Shown here: in pieces, positions 45,936 through 55,249 of the stretch | Position numbering within the stretch: the first letter of the stretch is position 1 | How the letters are laid out: each line of letters begins with the position of its first letter | NCBI RefSeq assembly: GCF_003569045.1 | Contig: NZ_BFCB01000003.1 | Span: forward strand, 1,860,001 to 1,924,000 | DNA: 64,000 bases | From: Aggregatilinea lenta | Lineage (GTDB): Bacteria; Chloroflexota; Anaerolineae; Aggregatilineales; Aggregatilineaceae | Direction of reading: 5' to 3' | Notes under the pieces: generated by a model | The model's input: only the letters and a program-made list of their open reading frames with translations | The model's database searches: none | Told to the model about the DNA's origin: nothing | Translations under genes and position numbers: made by a program

Positions 45936-47210
45936 TCAGGCGGGGTCGCCCAGGTAGCGCACGACCATCAGGGTGGTATCGTCAAAGGCGGGGGCCGTGC
46001 CCATGAACGCGACGAGCGCCTGCGTGATATTCCGCAGGATCTCCCCCGCCGGGCGATCCGCCACGCTGCGCGTCGCCTCGACCAGTCGATCTTCGCCGAA
46101 CGGCTCCCCGGCGGGATTCTCGGACTCGGTCAGGCCATCGGTGTAGTATACGATCACGTCACCCGGCTCCAACTGGATCGGGAGGGCGCGCACGGGCAGA
46201 TCCGCGAACCAGCCCAGCGGACGGCCTCCGCGCGGCAGAAATTCGTGTGTGCCGCGCCCCGTATGGACTAGCAGCGGGCGATTGTGGCCCGCGTTTACGC
46301 CGATCATCTCGCCGCCGCAGTGCAGAATGCTGTAGTAGACCGTGACGAACATGCCCGATTCCGAGTCGTTGAGCAGCACGCGATTGACCTGCCGCAGCGT
46401 TTCTTCCGGCTCGCGGGCGGACAGCGCGGTGCCCCGGATCAGGCTGTGCGTCATCGCCATGAACAGCGCGGCGGGCGCGCCTTTGTCGGACACGTCCGCG
46501 ATCACCGCCGCCAGCGTGCAGTCGTCGAAGCGGAAGCAGTCGTAAAAGTCGCCCGCCACTTCGCGTGCCGAGCGCCAATCCGCGGCGATCTCGTAGCCCT
46601 CGATGGTAGGCAGGTCGCGCGGCATCAGCCCGCGTTGAAGCTCGTAGGCCAGTTGCAGCTCGCGCTCCATGCGGCCTTTTTCGACGGCAACCTGATACAG
46701 CCTTGCGTTTTCGATGGCTGCCGCCGCTTGATCCGCAAAGGCAGCCAGCAGCGCGAGGTGATCTTCGTTAAACAGGCCCGTCTGGAGCCGGTTGTCCACG
46801 TAGACCAGCCCGATCAGGCGTCCCTTGACCGCCATCGGCACGCACAGGATCGAGCGCAGCCCCAGCACGATGATGCTCTGGCCGCCCAGTCGCGTATCGT
46901 ACTGCGCGTTATCGGTCAGCAGCGGCACGTGGTCGCGCGCGACCTGCCGCACGATCGTGTAGCTGACCTGGAACTCCGGCGACTCGATCTCGCTGCGATC
47001 CATGCCGCGTGCCACCTTGAACTCCAACTGGTCGCGGTCCGCGTCGCACAGCATCAAAAAGCCGCGCTCTGCGCCGGTGACGTCGATCACGCGCTCCATG
47101 ACGTTTTCGAGCACCTCGTCCAGGTCCAGGCTGGAGTTGAGCGTGCGGGTGATTTCATACAGCGTGGAGAGGTGTTGGCGACCGGGCATGGGCGCGGATG
47201 GTTGTGACAT
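45936..47210 (-). CDS. GAF-domain SpoIIE/PP2C-type phosphatase
   Basis: 424 aa. GAF domain (~20-175, LDEVLENVMERVIDVTGAERGFL), then a coiled linker (RMERELQLAYELQRGLMP) and an RsbU/SpoIIE phosphatase domain (EVAGDFYDCFRFDD, IADVSDKGAPAALFMA, NAGHNRPLL, YYTDGLTE, DDTTLMVV). It likely dephosphorylates an anti-sigma antagonist in a stress switch; none is nearby. GGAGAG precedes ATG 47210. Confidence 0.9.
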   Translation of the reverse strand: MSQPSAPMPGRQHLSTLYEITRTLNSSLDLDEVLENVMERVIDVTGAERGFLMLCDADRDQLEFKVARGMDRSEIESPEFQVSYTIVRQVARDHVPLLTDNAQYDTRLGGQSIIVLGLRSILCVPMAVKGRLIGLVYVDNRLQTGLFNEDHLALLAAFADQAAAAIENARLYQVAVEKGRMERELQLAYELQRGLMPRDLPTIEGYEIAADWRSAREVAGDFYDCFRFDDCTLAAVIADVSDKGAPAALFMAMTHSLIRGTALSAREPEETLRQVNRVLLNDSESGMFVTVYYSILHCGGEMIGVNAGHNRPLLVHTGRGTHEFLPRGGRPLGWFADLPVRALPIQLEPGDVIVYYTDGLTESENPAGEPFGEDRLVEATRSVADRPAGEILRNITQALVAFMGTAPAFDDTTLMVVRYLGDPA

Positions 47211-47240
47211 GATGGTCTCTCCTGCGACGAGATGCCCCGC

Positions 47241-47249
47241 ATTATAGCA
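47241..47249 (-). promoter_or_regulatory. Extended -10 promoter of the SpoIIE-type phosphatase
   Basis: TGCTATAAT on the minus strand, 31 nt before the ATG. No good -35, which fits an extended -10 type. Confidence 0.55.
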
Positions 47250-47276
47250 TTCCGGCGCACCCTTTGCCTAACCTGC

Positions 47277-47285
47277 TGTTATAAT
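47277..47285 (+). promoter_or_regulatory. Extended -10 promoter of the M20 peptidase
   Basis: TGTTATAAT lies 54 nt before ATG 47340. It is divergent from the element at 47241-47249. Confidence 0.55.
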
Positions 47286-47339
47286 TCGTGCATTGAGCAG
47301 ACGTTTTCTGCCTTTTCAGTTGTTTTCGAGGAGTACTCC

Positions 47340-48707
47340 ATGAATCCCTATGATTACGCCGACGCGCACCGCGAGGCATTTCTCGCCGAGCTGGAAACGC
47401 TGCTGCGTATTCCCAGCGTGAGCACGCTGTCCGAGCACAAAGGCGACGTGCACCGCGCGGCGGAGTGGTTCCGGCAGCACCTGCTGGACATCGGCATGAC
47501 GCGCGCCGAGCTGTTCGAGACGCCCGGCCACCCTCTGGTGTACGCGGAATGGCTGGGCGCGCCCGGCGCGCCGACCGTGCTAGTCTACGGTCACTACGAC
47601 GTGCAGCCGGTGGACGACCCGGAAGGCCAGTGGAAGTCCGACCCGTTCGAGCCGGTGATCCGGGGCGGGGCGCTGTATGCGCGCGGCGCGACGGACGACA
47701 AGGGCCAGACCCTGACGCAGGTCAAGGCCGTGCAGAGCCTGCTGGAAAACGGTGGCATGCCGGTCAACATCAAGTTCCTGATCGAGGGTGAAGAAGAGAG
47801 CGGCTCGGTCAATCTGTACGACTTTATCGACAACCACCACGACCTGCTGCGCTGCGATGTGGCAGTGATCTCGGACACGCACATCCTGGGCAAGGACAGG
47901 CCGTCGATCGTAATCGGGCTGCGCGGCATGACGTACCTGGAGATTGAGGTGCGCGGCCCATCGCACGATTTGCATTCCGGCAGCTACGGCGGCGTGGTAC
48001 ACAATCCGGCGCAGGCGCTGGTCGAGATCCTGGCCGCGATGCACGACGCGCAGGGCCACATCACCATCCCCGGCTTCTACGACCGCGTGCAGGTGCTGAC
48101 GCCGGAGCAGCGCGCCGATCTGGCGAAAAACCCCATGTCGCTCGAGCGCCTTCAGGCGGAAACCGACATCAGCGAAGCGTGGGGCGAGCCGGAATTTGAT
48201 CTGCACGAGCGCATCGGCATCCGGCCTACGCTGGAGATCAACGGTATCGTCGGCGGCTGGACGGGGGAGGGCGCGAAGACCGTGCTGCCCGCGCGCGCGA
48301 TGGCGAAGGTGAGCTGCCGCCTCGTGCCGAACCAGAACGCGATCGAGATCGAGAAGCTGATCGCGGACTTCGTGGCCGCGCACACGCCGCCGACCGTCAC
48401 CAGCGAAACGCGCGTACTGCATCGCGGCGACTGGGCCGTGGTCGATACAGATTCGCCGTATTTCCGCGCGGCGGCGGACGCATATACGTTTGGCTTCGGT
48501 AAGGCACCGGTCTACATGCGCGAAGGCGGCTCGATCCCAGTTGTGGCATCGCTGCAGCGCGCGTTCGACATTCCCGTGATCTTGATGGGCTTCGGCCTGC
48601 CGGACGATAACCTGCACGGCCCGAACGAGAAGTTCGACCTGGAGTGCTTCTACTCCGGCATCCGCACCGCGATCAAGTTCTACGAGACCATCGGCGCGAT
48701 GCACTAA
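47340..48707 (+). CDS. M20-family dipeptidase
   Basis: 455 aa zinc peptidase. First zinc His and Asp in YGHYDVQPVDD, bridging Asp in ARGATDDKGQ, general-base Glu-Glu in EGEEESGS, Asp in VISDTHIL, and His near the end in GFGLPDDNLHGPNE. A dimerization domain lies between ~205 and 320. It cleaves dipeptides or related amides in the cytoplasm. GAGGAG precedes ATG 47340. Confidence 0.92.
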   Translation: MNPYDYADAHREAFLAELETLLRIPSVSTLSEHKGDVHRAAEWFRQHLLDIGMTRAELFETPGHPLVYAEWLGAPGAPTVLVYGHYDVQPVDDPEGQWKSDPFEPVIRGGALYARGATDDKGQTLTQVKAVQSLLENGGMPVNIKFLIEGEEESGSVNLYDFIDNHHDLLRCDVAVISDTHILGKDRPSIVIGLRGMTYLEIEVRGPSHDLHSGSYGGVVHNPAQALVEILAAMHDAQGHITIPGFYDRVQVLTPEQRADLAKNPMSLERLQAETDISEAWGEPEFDLHERIGIRPTLEINGIVGGWTGEGAKTVLPARAMAKVSCRLVPNQNAIEIEKLIADFVAAHTPPTVTSETRVLHRGDWAVVDTDSPYFRAAADAYTFGFGKAPVYMREGGSIPVVASLQRAFDIPVILMGFGLPDDNLHGPNEKFDLECFYSGIRTAIKFYETIGAMH

Positions 48708-48726
48708 GATGCACTAGAGTGTGTGT

Positions 48727-48787
48727 AACCCCTCATCCCCCAACCCCAGCTCCCCACGGGAGAAGGGGAGCCATCCTTTTGATGGCT
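48727..48787. repeat. Dispersed palindromic repeat, copy B
   Basis: A C-rich block (ACCCCTCATCCCCCAACCCC) is followed by GCTCCCC/GGGGAGC (48749-48755, 48765-48771) and then AGCCATC/GATGGCT (48769-48775, 48781-48787). Related to copies at 7796 and 50943. Confidence 0.55.
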
Positions 48788-48868
48788 GAGCGCTGAGGGA
48801 CAACGGCTTTACCAGGAAGCCACTTTGCATACATGTCCTGGTCCGCCCAAATTCGGGTTCGTTCACCG

Positions 48869-48908
48869 GCCCGTCTGTCGCGTTGCTGCGGCGGACGGGC
48901 TTTTTGTT
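48869..48908 (+). terminator. Strong rho-independent terminator upstream of acs
   Basis: A 13-bp stem (48869-48881 with 48888-48900, two T-G pairs) and a 6-nt loop, followed by TTTTTGTTG. It lies 162 nt after the M20 stop and before the acs promoter. Confidence 0.85.
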
Positions 48909-48962
48909 GTGCCGTGCAACGCGTTTCGGGTGCGTAAAGACGAAAAAGAAGATACTAATAAC

Positions 48963-48991
48963 TTGTATAGGGGATCGAAACATCATACAAT
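48963..48991 (+). promoter_or_regulatory. Sigma-70 promoter of acs
   Basis: TTGTAT (48963-48968), a 17-nt spacer and TACAAT (48986-48991). The leader to ATG 49038 would be about 40 nt. Confidence 0.7.
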
Positions 48992-49037
48992 GACGTTAAA
49001 GAGAGTTCCCTATGGTGCACCAAAGGAGTTTCTTACA

Positions 49038-50936
49038 ATGGCCCGGAATGGAAATGGCTCCGGCGATGTTTATTACCCTTCCGATGAGGTTCTAGCCCAG
49101 GCACATATTAAAGACCGCGATGCAGTGAGCGCCGAGATGAGTGCCGATCTCGCGGGGGCGTGGGGACGCATCGCGCGTGAGGAGTTCGAGTGGTCCAGGC
49201 CGTGGGACGTGACGCTCGACGAATCGGACGCGCCGTTCTATAAGTGGTTCGTGGGCGGCAGGACAAACATCGTCACAAATGCGCTGGACCGCCACCAGAA
49301 GACGTGGCGGCGTAACAAGGCCGCGTTGTTGTGGGAAGGTGAAAACTACGAGCAGCGCACGTATACGTACCAGCAGCTTCACCGCGAAGTCAGCCGCTTC
49401 GCCAGTGTGCTGCGGGCGATGGGCGTCAAGCAGGGCGACCGAGTCACGATCTACATGGGCCGCATCCCGGAGATCGTGATTGCCATGCTGGCCTGCGCCA
49501 AGATCGGCGCGGTGCATTCCGTGGTCTACGGCGGCTTCTCGGTCGAGGCGCTGCATGGTCGCATTGAGGACAGTGAGAGCAACGTCGCCATTACCGCCGA
49601 TGGCTCGTGGCTGCGCGGTAATGTCGTGCCGTTGAAGGACATCATGGACGAGGCGCTTCAGCGCGCACCCACGGTACAGACGGTGATCGTGGTCAAGCGC
49701 ACCGGCCAGGACGTACACATGGAGCCGGGGCGCGACCTGTGGTATCACGACCTGATGAACCTGCCCATCGCGGACCCGCACATCGAGACGGTGCAGGTGG
49801 ATGCCGAAGATCCGCTCTATCTGCTTTACACCAGCGGCACGACTGGCAAGCCCAAAGCGATCCTGCACACGCACGGCGGCTACATGGTCGGCGTCGCCAC
49901 GACGCTCAAGTGGGTGTTTGACCTGAAGGACGATGATACGTGGTGGTGCGCCGCCGACCCCGGCTGGGTGACCGGGCACAGTTACATCGTCTACGGGCCG
50001 CTGCTGTTGGGCATGACCAGCGTGATGTACGAGGGCGGACCGAACTACCCGTTCCCCAACCGCTGGTGGGACATCGTGGAGCGGCACGGCATCACGGTGA
50101 TGTACACTGCTCCAACGGCCATCCGAGGCCTGATGCGCTTTGGCGACGCGTGGCCGAACCGCCACGATCTGAGCACACTGCGGCTTCTCGGCAGCGTCGG
50201 CGAGCCGATCAACCCGGAGGCGTGGCGCTGGTACCACCGCGTGATCGGCAAGGAACGCTGCCCAATTATGGACACATGGTGGCAGACGGAAACCGGCCAC
50301 TTCATGATCACACCGCTGCCCTGCACGCCGCTCAAGCCCGGCAGCGCGTCGCTGCCGTTCCCCGGCGTCGAAGTAGACGTGCTCGACGAGGAAGGTAATC
50401 CGGCGGCCCCCAACGAAGAAGGCTATCTGGTCATCAAGCGTCCGTGGCCGGGCATGATGCGTACCATTTACGGCGATCCCGAGCGCTACGTGCAGAGTTA
50501 CTGGACGCGCTTCCCCGGTCTGTACATGACCGGCGACAGCGCCCGGCGCGACGAGGATGGTTATATCTGGGTCATTGGGCGTGTGGACGACGTGATCAAG
50601 GTCAGCGGCTACCGCCTGGGCACAGCAGAGATCGAGAGCGCGCTGGTCAGCCACCCGTCCGTGGCAGAGGCGGCGTGCATCGGCGTGCCGGACGAGGTGC
50701 GCGGCAGTATTATCCAGGCGTACTGCATTCTGCGCGCCGGGATCGAGCCGACACAGCGGCTGGTCGAGATCCTGCGCGATCATGTCGCGCACGAGGTCGG
50801 CCCGATTGCCAAGCCGTCGATGATCGAGTTCGTAGAATCGCTGCCCAAGACGCGCAGCGGCAAGATTATGCGGCGCGTGCTCAAGGCGCGCGCGCTCGGC
50901 CAGCCGGAAGGCGACCTGAGCACGCTGGAGACGTAG
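49038..50936 (+). CDS. acs: Acetyl-CoA synthetase (AMP-forming)
   Basis: 632 aa. ATP motif YTSGTTGKPKAILHTHGGY, TWWQTETGHF, the hinge GRVDDVIKVSGYRLGTAEIES and the catalytic Lys in KTRSGKIMRR. W in PGWVTGHSY marks an acetate-type pocket. It activates acetate to acetyl-CoA. ATG 49038 has AAAGGAG 10 nt upstream. It stands alone between two terminators, so it is its own transcription unit. Confidence 0.93.
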   Translation: MARNGNGSGDVYYPSDEVLAQAHIKDRDAVSAEMSADLAGAWGRIAREEFEWSRPWDVTLDESDAPFYKWFVGGRTNIVTNALDRHQKTWRRNKAALLWEGENYEQRTYTYQQLHREVSRFASVLRAMGVKQGDRVTIYMGRIPEIVIAMLACAKIGAVHSVVYGGFSVEALHGRIEDSESNVAITADGSWLRGNVVPLKDIMDEALQRAPTVQTVIVVKRTGQDVHMEPGRDLWYHDLMNLPIADPHIETVQVDAEDPLYLLYTSGTTGKPKAILHTHGGYMVGVATTLKWVFDLKDDDTWWCAADPGWVTGHSYIVYGPLLLGMTSVMYEGGPNYPFPNRWWDIVERHGITVMYTAPTAIRGLMRFGDAWPNRHDLSTLRLLGSVGEPINPEAWRWYHRVIGKERCPIMDTWWQTETGHFMITPLPCTPLKPGSASLPFPGVEVDVLDEEGNPAAPNEEGYLVIKRPWPGMMRTIYGDPERYVQSYWTRFPGLYMTGDSARRDEDGYIWVIGRVDDVIKVSGYRLGTAEIESALVSHPSVAEAACIGVPDEVRGSIIQAYCILRAGIEPTQRLVEILRDHVAHEVGPIAKPSMIEFVESLPKTRSGKIMRRVLKARALGQPEGDLSTLET

Positions 50937-50942
50937 AGCGGG

Positions 50943-51035
50943 GCGCTCCCCCATCCCCGACCCTTCCCCCGCGAGGAGGGAAGGGAGAAAAACGCTCTTT
51001 CAAGTCCCTTCCTCTTTACGGGGGAGGGATTTAGA
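50943..51035. repeat. Dispersed palindromic repeat, copy C
   Basis: CCCTTCCC (50961-50968) pairs with GGGAAGGG (50978-50985) inside a C-rich then G-rich block ending at about 51035. Same character as copies A and B. Confidence 0.5.
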
Positions 51036-51053
51036 GTGGGGGCACTTGCAAAC

Positions 51054-51083
51054 AAAAACGGCAGCGTTTAGGCTGCCGTTTTT
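51054..51083. terminator. Bidirectional terminator between acs and tRNA-Cys
   Basis: AAAAACGGCAGC (51054-51065) and GCTGCCGTTTTT (51072-51083) form a perfect 12-bp stem with T runs on both strands. Confidence 0.9.
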
Positions 51084-51089
51084 TTCGTG

Positions 51090-51160
51090 AGGCGACGGTG
51101 GGAATCGAACCCACGGTGAGGGTTTTGCAGACCCTTGCCTTGCCACTTGGCGACGTCGCC
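51090..51160 (-). tRNA. tRNA-Cys (GCA)
   Basis: Acceptor arms GGCGACG (51160-51154) and CGTCGCC (51097-51091), discriminator T at 51090. Anticodon GCA at 51128-51126 inside loop CTGCAAA. GGTTCGATTCC forms the T arm. CCA is not encoded. Confidence 0.95.
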
Positions 51161-51181
51161 ATTGGGGGAAGAACACGGCAC

Positions 51182-51210
51182 AGTATACACGACCGGGGAC
51201 GGGTTGACAA
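51182..51210 (-). promoter_or_regulatory. Sigma-70 promoter of tRNA-Cys
   Basis: TTGTCA (51210-51205), a 17-nt spacer and TATACT (51187-51182) on the minus strand, 21 nt before the tRNA. Confidence 0.85.
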
Positions 51211-51426
51211 GGCTAAACGCGCGCGTTGGCTCGGCGGAGCGCTGCCCCGTTCCCCGCACCCTATTTCGCAGAAAAAGGGCGGCAAAAAGCGAGCGGGTCG
51301 CACGGGGATCTAGGGGGCTGCGTTCCCTGGCCGTAGTGTGGGAGCATCGCGTGCCCAAACACAAAACGACCGGGACGTTGGTGGTCCCGGTCGGAATGTG
51401 CGTATCGGACGTGCGCAGCCGCTGGT

Positions 51427-52587
<1,161 letters not shown>

Positions 52588-52698
52588 CTTAGGTTCCGTT
52601 GCCTCCTGAGGTATCGCTGATTGGGGTCCAAGTTGTTCACCGGCCCGACAAACAAGACAAGCACCGCCTCAGCCTAACAATAGGAGAACGCGATACAG

Positions 52699-52707
52699 AT
52701 TATAGCA
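52699..52707 (-). promoter_or_regulatory. Extended -10 promoter of rpoD
   Basis: TGCTATAAT on the minus strand, with a leader of about 110 nt. No clear -35. Confidence 0.6.
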
Positions 52708-52792
52708 CACGTTGGGGTAGTACGGAAGTACGGAATTGATCCGCAAATTGTATCCGTTTTGTTCGCGAACTGCCAAAAATTGAGGATCGCCA

Positions 52793-53461
52793 TCAGATAG
52801 GCGGCTGCCATTCGACTTTCTCAACGTTGAGCCGCCGTAATTGGTCGTCCAGCGCGTAGGCGGGCCGCACGAAAAGGCTGTCCACCGGTGTGTCGCGGTC
52901 CAGGCCGGATAGGTCACGGTTGAAGAGCGCGATCAGCCCTGCGTCTGCGTAGAGCAGCACGGCGCTGTCCGCCAGCGGCAGCGTGAGGTTGCCCTGCGCG
53001 ATGCCTGCCGTGTCGGGCGGGCCGTAGTGGTCCAGCACCCAGCCGAGCGTGCCATAGCCTTGCAGCTCGACCTCCTGGGCTTCGTCGATGCCCAGGCTGA
53101 CCATCAGCACGCAGGGTCCGGCTTCGAAGCGCATGCTGGGCGGTCGTCCGGTGACGGAAACCGGCTCCCCGAAGGCGGCACGCAGCTGCGTCGCGGTCGT
53201 TACCCCAAATTCGATGGCTTCGATGCTGTCGATCGGGAAAATGGCAGTGCAGTCCTCCGGCGCAGCGTTCTCCGGTGCGTCGCCGGTCGACGGTGTAGGT
53301 GTGCTGCGTCCGGGCAAGGGGCCGCCGGGCGCGGCACTTGCGGTCGCGCGGACGATGGCCAGCGCGTCGGGTACGAGCGACACCGGGATCAGGCTAGTCA
53401 GCAGGAAGCAGGCCAGCAGCATCCCGATAACGACACTCGTAAGCAGGGCGAGACTTTTCAT
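52793..53461 (-). CDS. Exported hypothetical protein
   Basis: 222 aa. A signal anchor (LALLTSVVIGMLLACFLLTSLIPVSL, positions ~3-28) is followed by a Pro/Thr/Ala linker and a folded region with two Cys (EDCTAIFP, GPCVLMVS), possibly a disulfide. No family recognised. It probably lies on the outer face of the membrane. Confidence 0.7.
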   Translation of the reverse strand: MKSLALLTSVVIGMLLACFLLTSLIPVSLVPDALAIVRATASAAPGGPLPGRSTPTPSTGDAPENAAPEDCTAIFPIDSIEAIEFGVTTATQLRAAFGEPVSVTGRPPSMRFEAGPCVLMVSLGIDEAQEVELQGYGTLGWVLDHYGPPDTAGIAQGNLTLPLADSAVLLYADAGLIALFNRDLSGLDRDTPVDSLFVRPAYALDDQLRRLNVEKVEWQPPI

Positions 53462-53523
53462 AGGCGAGGGGGCATCATTCGTCCGTCAGCGACGATTATC
53501 GCAAGCTGCCCCCCGGAACACAA

Positions 53524-53545
53524 ACACTCACCTGCAGGTGAGTGT
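53524..53545 (-). terminator. Palindromic terminator after tRNA-Lys
   Basis: A perfect 22-nt palindrome (ACACTCACCTG and its complement) lies 14 nt past the tRNA. TTGTGTTCC follows on the minus strand, a modest T tract. Confidence 0.6.
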
Positions 53546-53558
53546 GGATGTGTGTCTC

Positions 53559-53634
53559 TGGTGACCCCGGGAGGACTCGAACCTCCAACCAATTGATTAA
53601 GAGTCAACTGCTCTGCCAATTGAGCTACGGGGCC
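53559..53634 (-). tRNA. tRNA-Lys (CTT), CCA encoded
   Basis: Acceptor arms GGCCCCG (53634-53628) and CGGGGTC (53569-53563), discriminator A (53562) and encoded CCA (53561-53559). Anticodon CTT at 53601-53599 in loop CTCTTAA. GGTTCGAGTCC gives the T arm. The tRNA-Leu and tRNA-Cys here do not encode CCA. Confidence 0.95.
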
Positions 53635-53654
53635 GTTTTTTCGCGTGCCCAAAG

Positions 53655-53683
53655 AATCTACCATAACTTCGGAACGCGGTCAA
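53655..53683 (-). promoter_or_regulatory. Sigma-70 promoter of tRNA-Lys
   Basis: TTGACC (53683-53678), a 17-nt spacer and TAGATT (53660-53655) on the minus strand. Confidence 0.85.
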
Positions 53684-53864
53684 CGGTGACTTGCGAACCG
53701 AAGGAAAAACGCCGCTCTGCGCCGCGTAGGGCTGGATTTGGTCGCAATGTCCAAAAAAGGCAGGCAGTGGGGCGCGTTTTGAGGTGATAAGTATCACATT
53801 CCATTTAGTCGAAAATGGGTTAACATTCAAAAGGTCTAAAACCTTATTAAGGAGCAAAATTCGT

Positions 53865-54497
53865 ATGGCACTCATTGAAGAGATTCGAGAAGCAGTTATT
53901 AACGGTCAGGCAAAGGTTGCTGTGCCCAAAGTTCAACAGGCGCTGGATGACGGCGTGCCCGCCGACCAGATTCTGCACGATGGCTTGATCGATGCCATGC
54001 GCGAAGTCGGGCGTATGTTCGAAGAGGGCGAGTATTTCGTGCCCGAAATGCTCATCGCCGCGCGTGCAATGAAAGGTGCGTTGGAGATCCTCAAGCCGTA
54101 CCTCGTTGACCAGGGCATTGAACCGCTGGGCCGCATTGCGATTGGCACGGTCAAGGGCGACCTGCACGACATCGGCAAGTCGCTGGTGGCGATGATGCTC
54201 GAAGGCGCGGGCTTCGAGGTGATCGACCTCGGCGTGGACGTGCCGCCGGAAAAGTTCATCGACCAGATCAACAGCGGTGCGCAGATCGTGGCGATGTCGG
54301 CCCTGCTGACGACGACCATGCCCAACATGAAGACGACCATCGAAGCAATTGAGGGCGCGGGGCTGCGCGATCGGGTCAAGGTGATGGTCGGCGGCGCACC
54401 CGTGACCAACGCCTACGCCTCGCAGATCGGCGCGGACGGCTTCTCTGAAGACGCATCCTCGGCGGTGCGCACGGCGGTGGGGCTGATCGGAAAATGA
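53865..54497 (+). CDS. Corrinoid (B12-binding) protein, MtbC/MtmC-like
   Basis: 210 aa. A helical cap (1-85) with FVPEMLIAARAMKGAL leads to the B12-binding Rossmann domain. The cobalt ligand His is in TVKGDLHDIGKSLV (DxHxxG), followed by SALLTTTM and GGAPV. It carries a methyl group on cobalamin between methyltransferases. AAGGAG precedes ATG 53865. Its stop overlaps the next start by 4 nt (ATGA), so it leads the operon. Confidence 0.93.
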   Translation: MALIEEIREAVINGQAKVAVPKVQQALDDGVPADQILHDGLIDAMREVGRMFEEGEYFVPEMLIAARAMKGALEILKPYLVDQGIEPLGRIAIGTVKGDLHDIGKSLVAMMLEGAGFEVIDLGVDVPPEKFIDQINSGAQIVAMSALLTTTMPNMKTTIEAIEGAGLRDRVKVMVGGAPVTNAYASQIGADGFSEDASSAVRTAVGLIGK

Positions 54498-55249
54498 ACC
54501 GTTACCTCGCCCTGACGTGCGAGGCTCTGGCGCGGAGCACCTACGCGATTGCAGCCACAACGCCGCATACGGTTTCGGTTCAGTTGTTCGAGCAGGGCCT
54601 TCACAATACGCCGAAGGTCCTGCGCGCCTCTCTCCAGGCGCAGATCGACGCGGTGCCGCCCGGTGAATATGATGCGATCCTGCTGCTCTACGGCATGTGC
54701 GGCACGTCGACCATCGGGCTGGCGGCGCGGCAGCTCCCGCTGGTGATTCCGCGCGCCCACGACTGCATTACGCTTTACCTTGGCTCGCGCGAGCGCTACG
54801 ACGCGGAGTTCAATGCGCATCCCGGCACGTACTGGTACAGCCTCGACTACATGGAGCGCAACCGCGACGCAAACGCGTCGGGGCTGGGCGCGATGAACCT
54901 GGGCGAGATGGACGAGGTTTACGCGGAATATGTCGAGAAGTACGGCCAGGACAACGCCGATTATCTGATGGAAGTTATGGGCGAGTGGGGCAAGCACTAC
55001 GACCGGGCCGTGTTCATTGACATGGATACCGGCGACGGGATGCGCTTCGAGCAGATGGCGCAGCAGCAGGCCGAGCGGCGCAATTGGCTCTTCGAGCGCA
55101 AGCAGGGCAACCGCCGCCTGCTGGAAATGGTGCTCAACGGCGAGTGGCCCGACGATGAAGTGCTTGTCGTGCCGCCGGGTCACGCGATCCGGCAGCGCGC
55201 GGGCGACGGTTTGATCGCGGCGGAACCCCTGGACGAGCCTCGTGACTGA
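54494..55249 (+). CDS. DUF1638 protein
   Basis: 251 aa. YLALTCEALARSTYAIA, LLYGMCGTSTIGL and PRAHDCITLYLGS fit DUF1638. A conserved His-Asp-Cys and several Cys could form a metal or substrate site. The family occurs next to corrinoid proteins, but its activity is not known to me. It overlaps the corrinoid gene by 4 nt and the reactivase gene by 8 nt, so it is tightly coupled. Confidence 0.85.
   Translation: MNRYLALTCEALARSTYAIAATTPHTVSVQLFEQGLHNTPKVLRASLQAQIDAVPPGEYDAILLLYGMCGTSTIGLAARQLPLVIPRAHDCITLYLGSRERYDAEFNAHPGTYWYSLDYMERNRDANASGLGAMNLGEMDEVYAEYVEKYGQDNADYLMEVMGEWGKHYDRAVFIDMDTGDGMRFEQMAQQQAERRNWLFERKQGNRRLLEMVLNGEWPDDEVLVVPPGHAIRQRAGDGLIAAEPLDEPRD

Larger units (their letters stand above)
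48708..49037. other. Intergenic region before acs
   Basis: 330 nt holding repeat copy B, a strong terminator and the acs promoter. The frame that extends acs up to 48825 crosses all three and is not taken as coding. Confidence 0.6.

Noticed and set aside
47264-47285. TTGCCT as -35 for the M20 promoter
   Set aside because: Only 10 nt separate it from TATAAT; the TG before TATAAT makes an extended -10 more likely.
49092-50954. 620-codon minus frame over acs
   Set aside because: Antisense of acetyl-CoA synthetase; no domain recognised.
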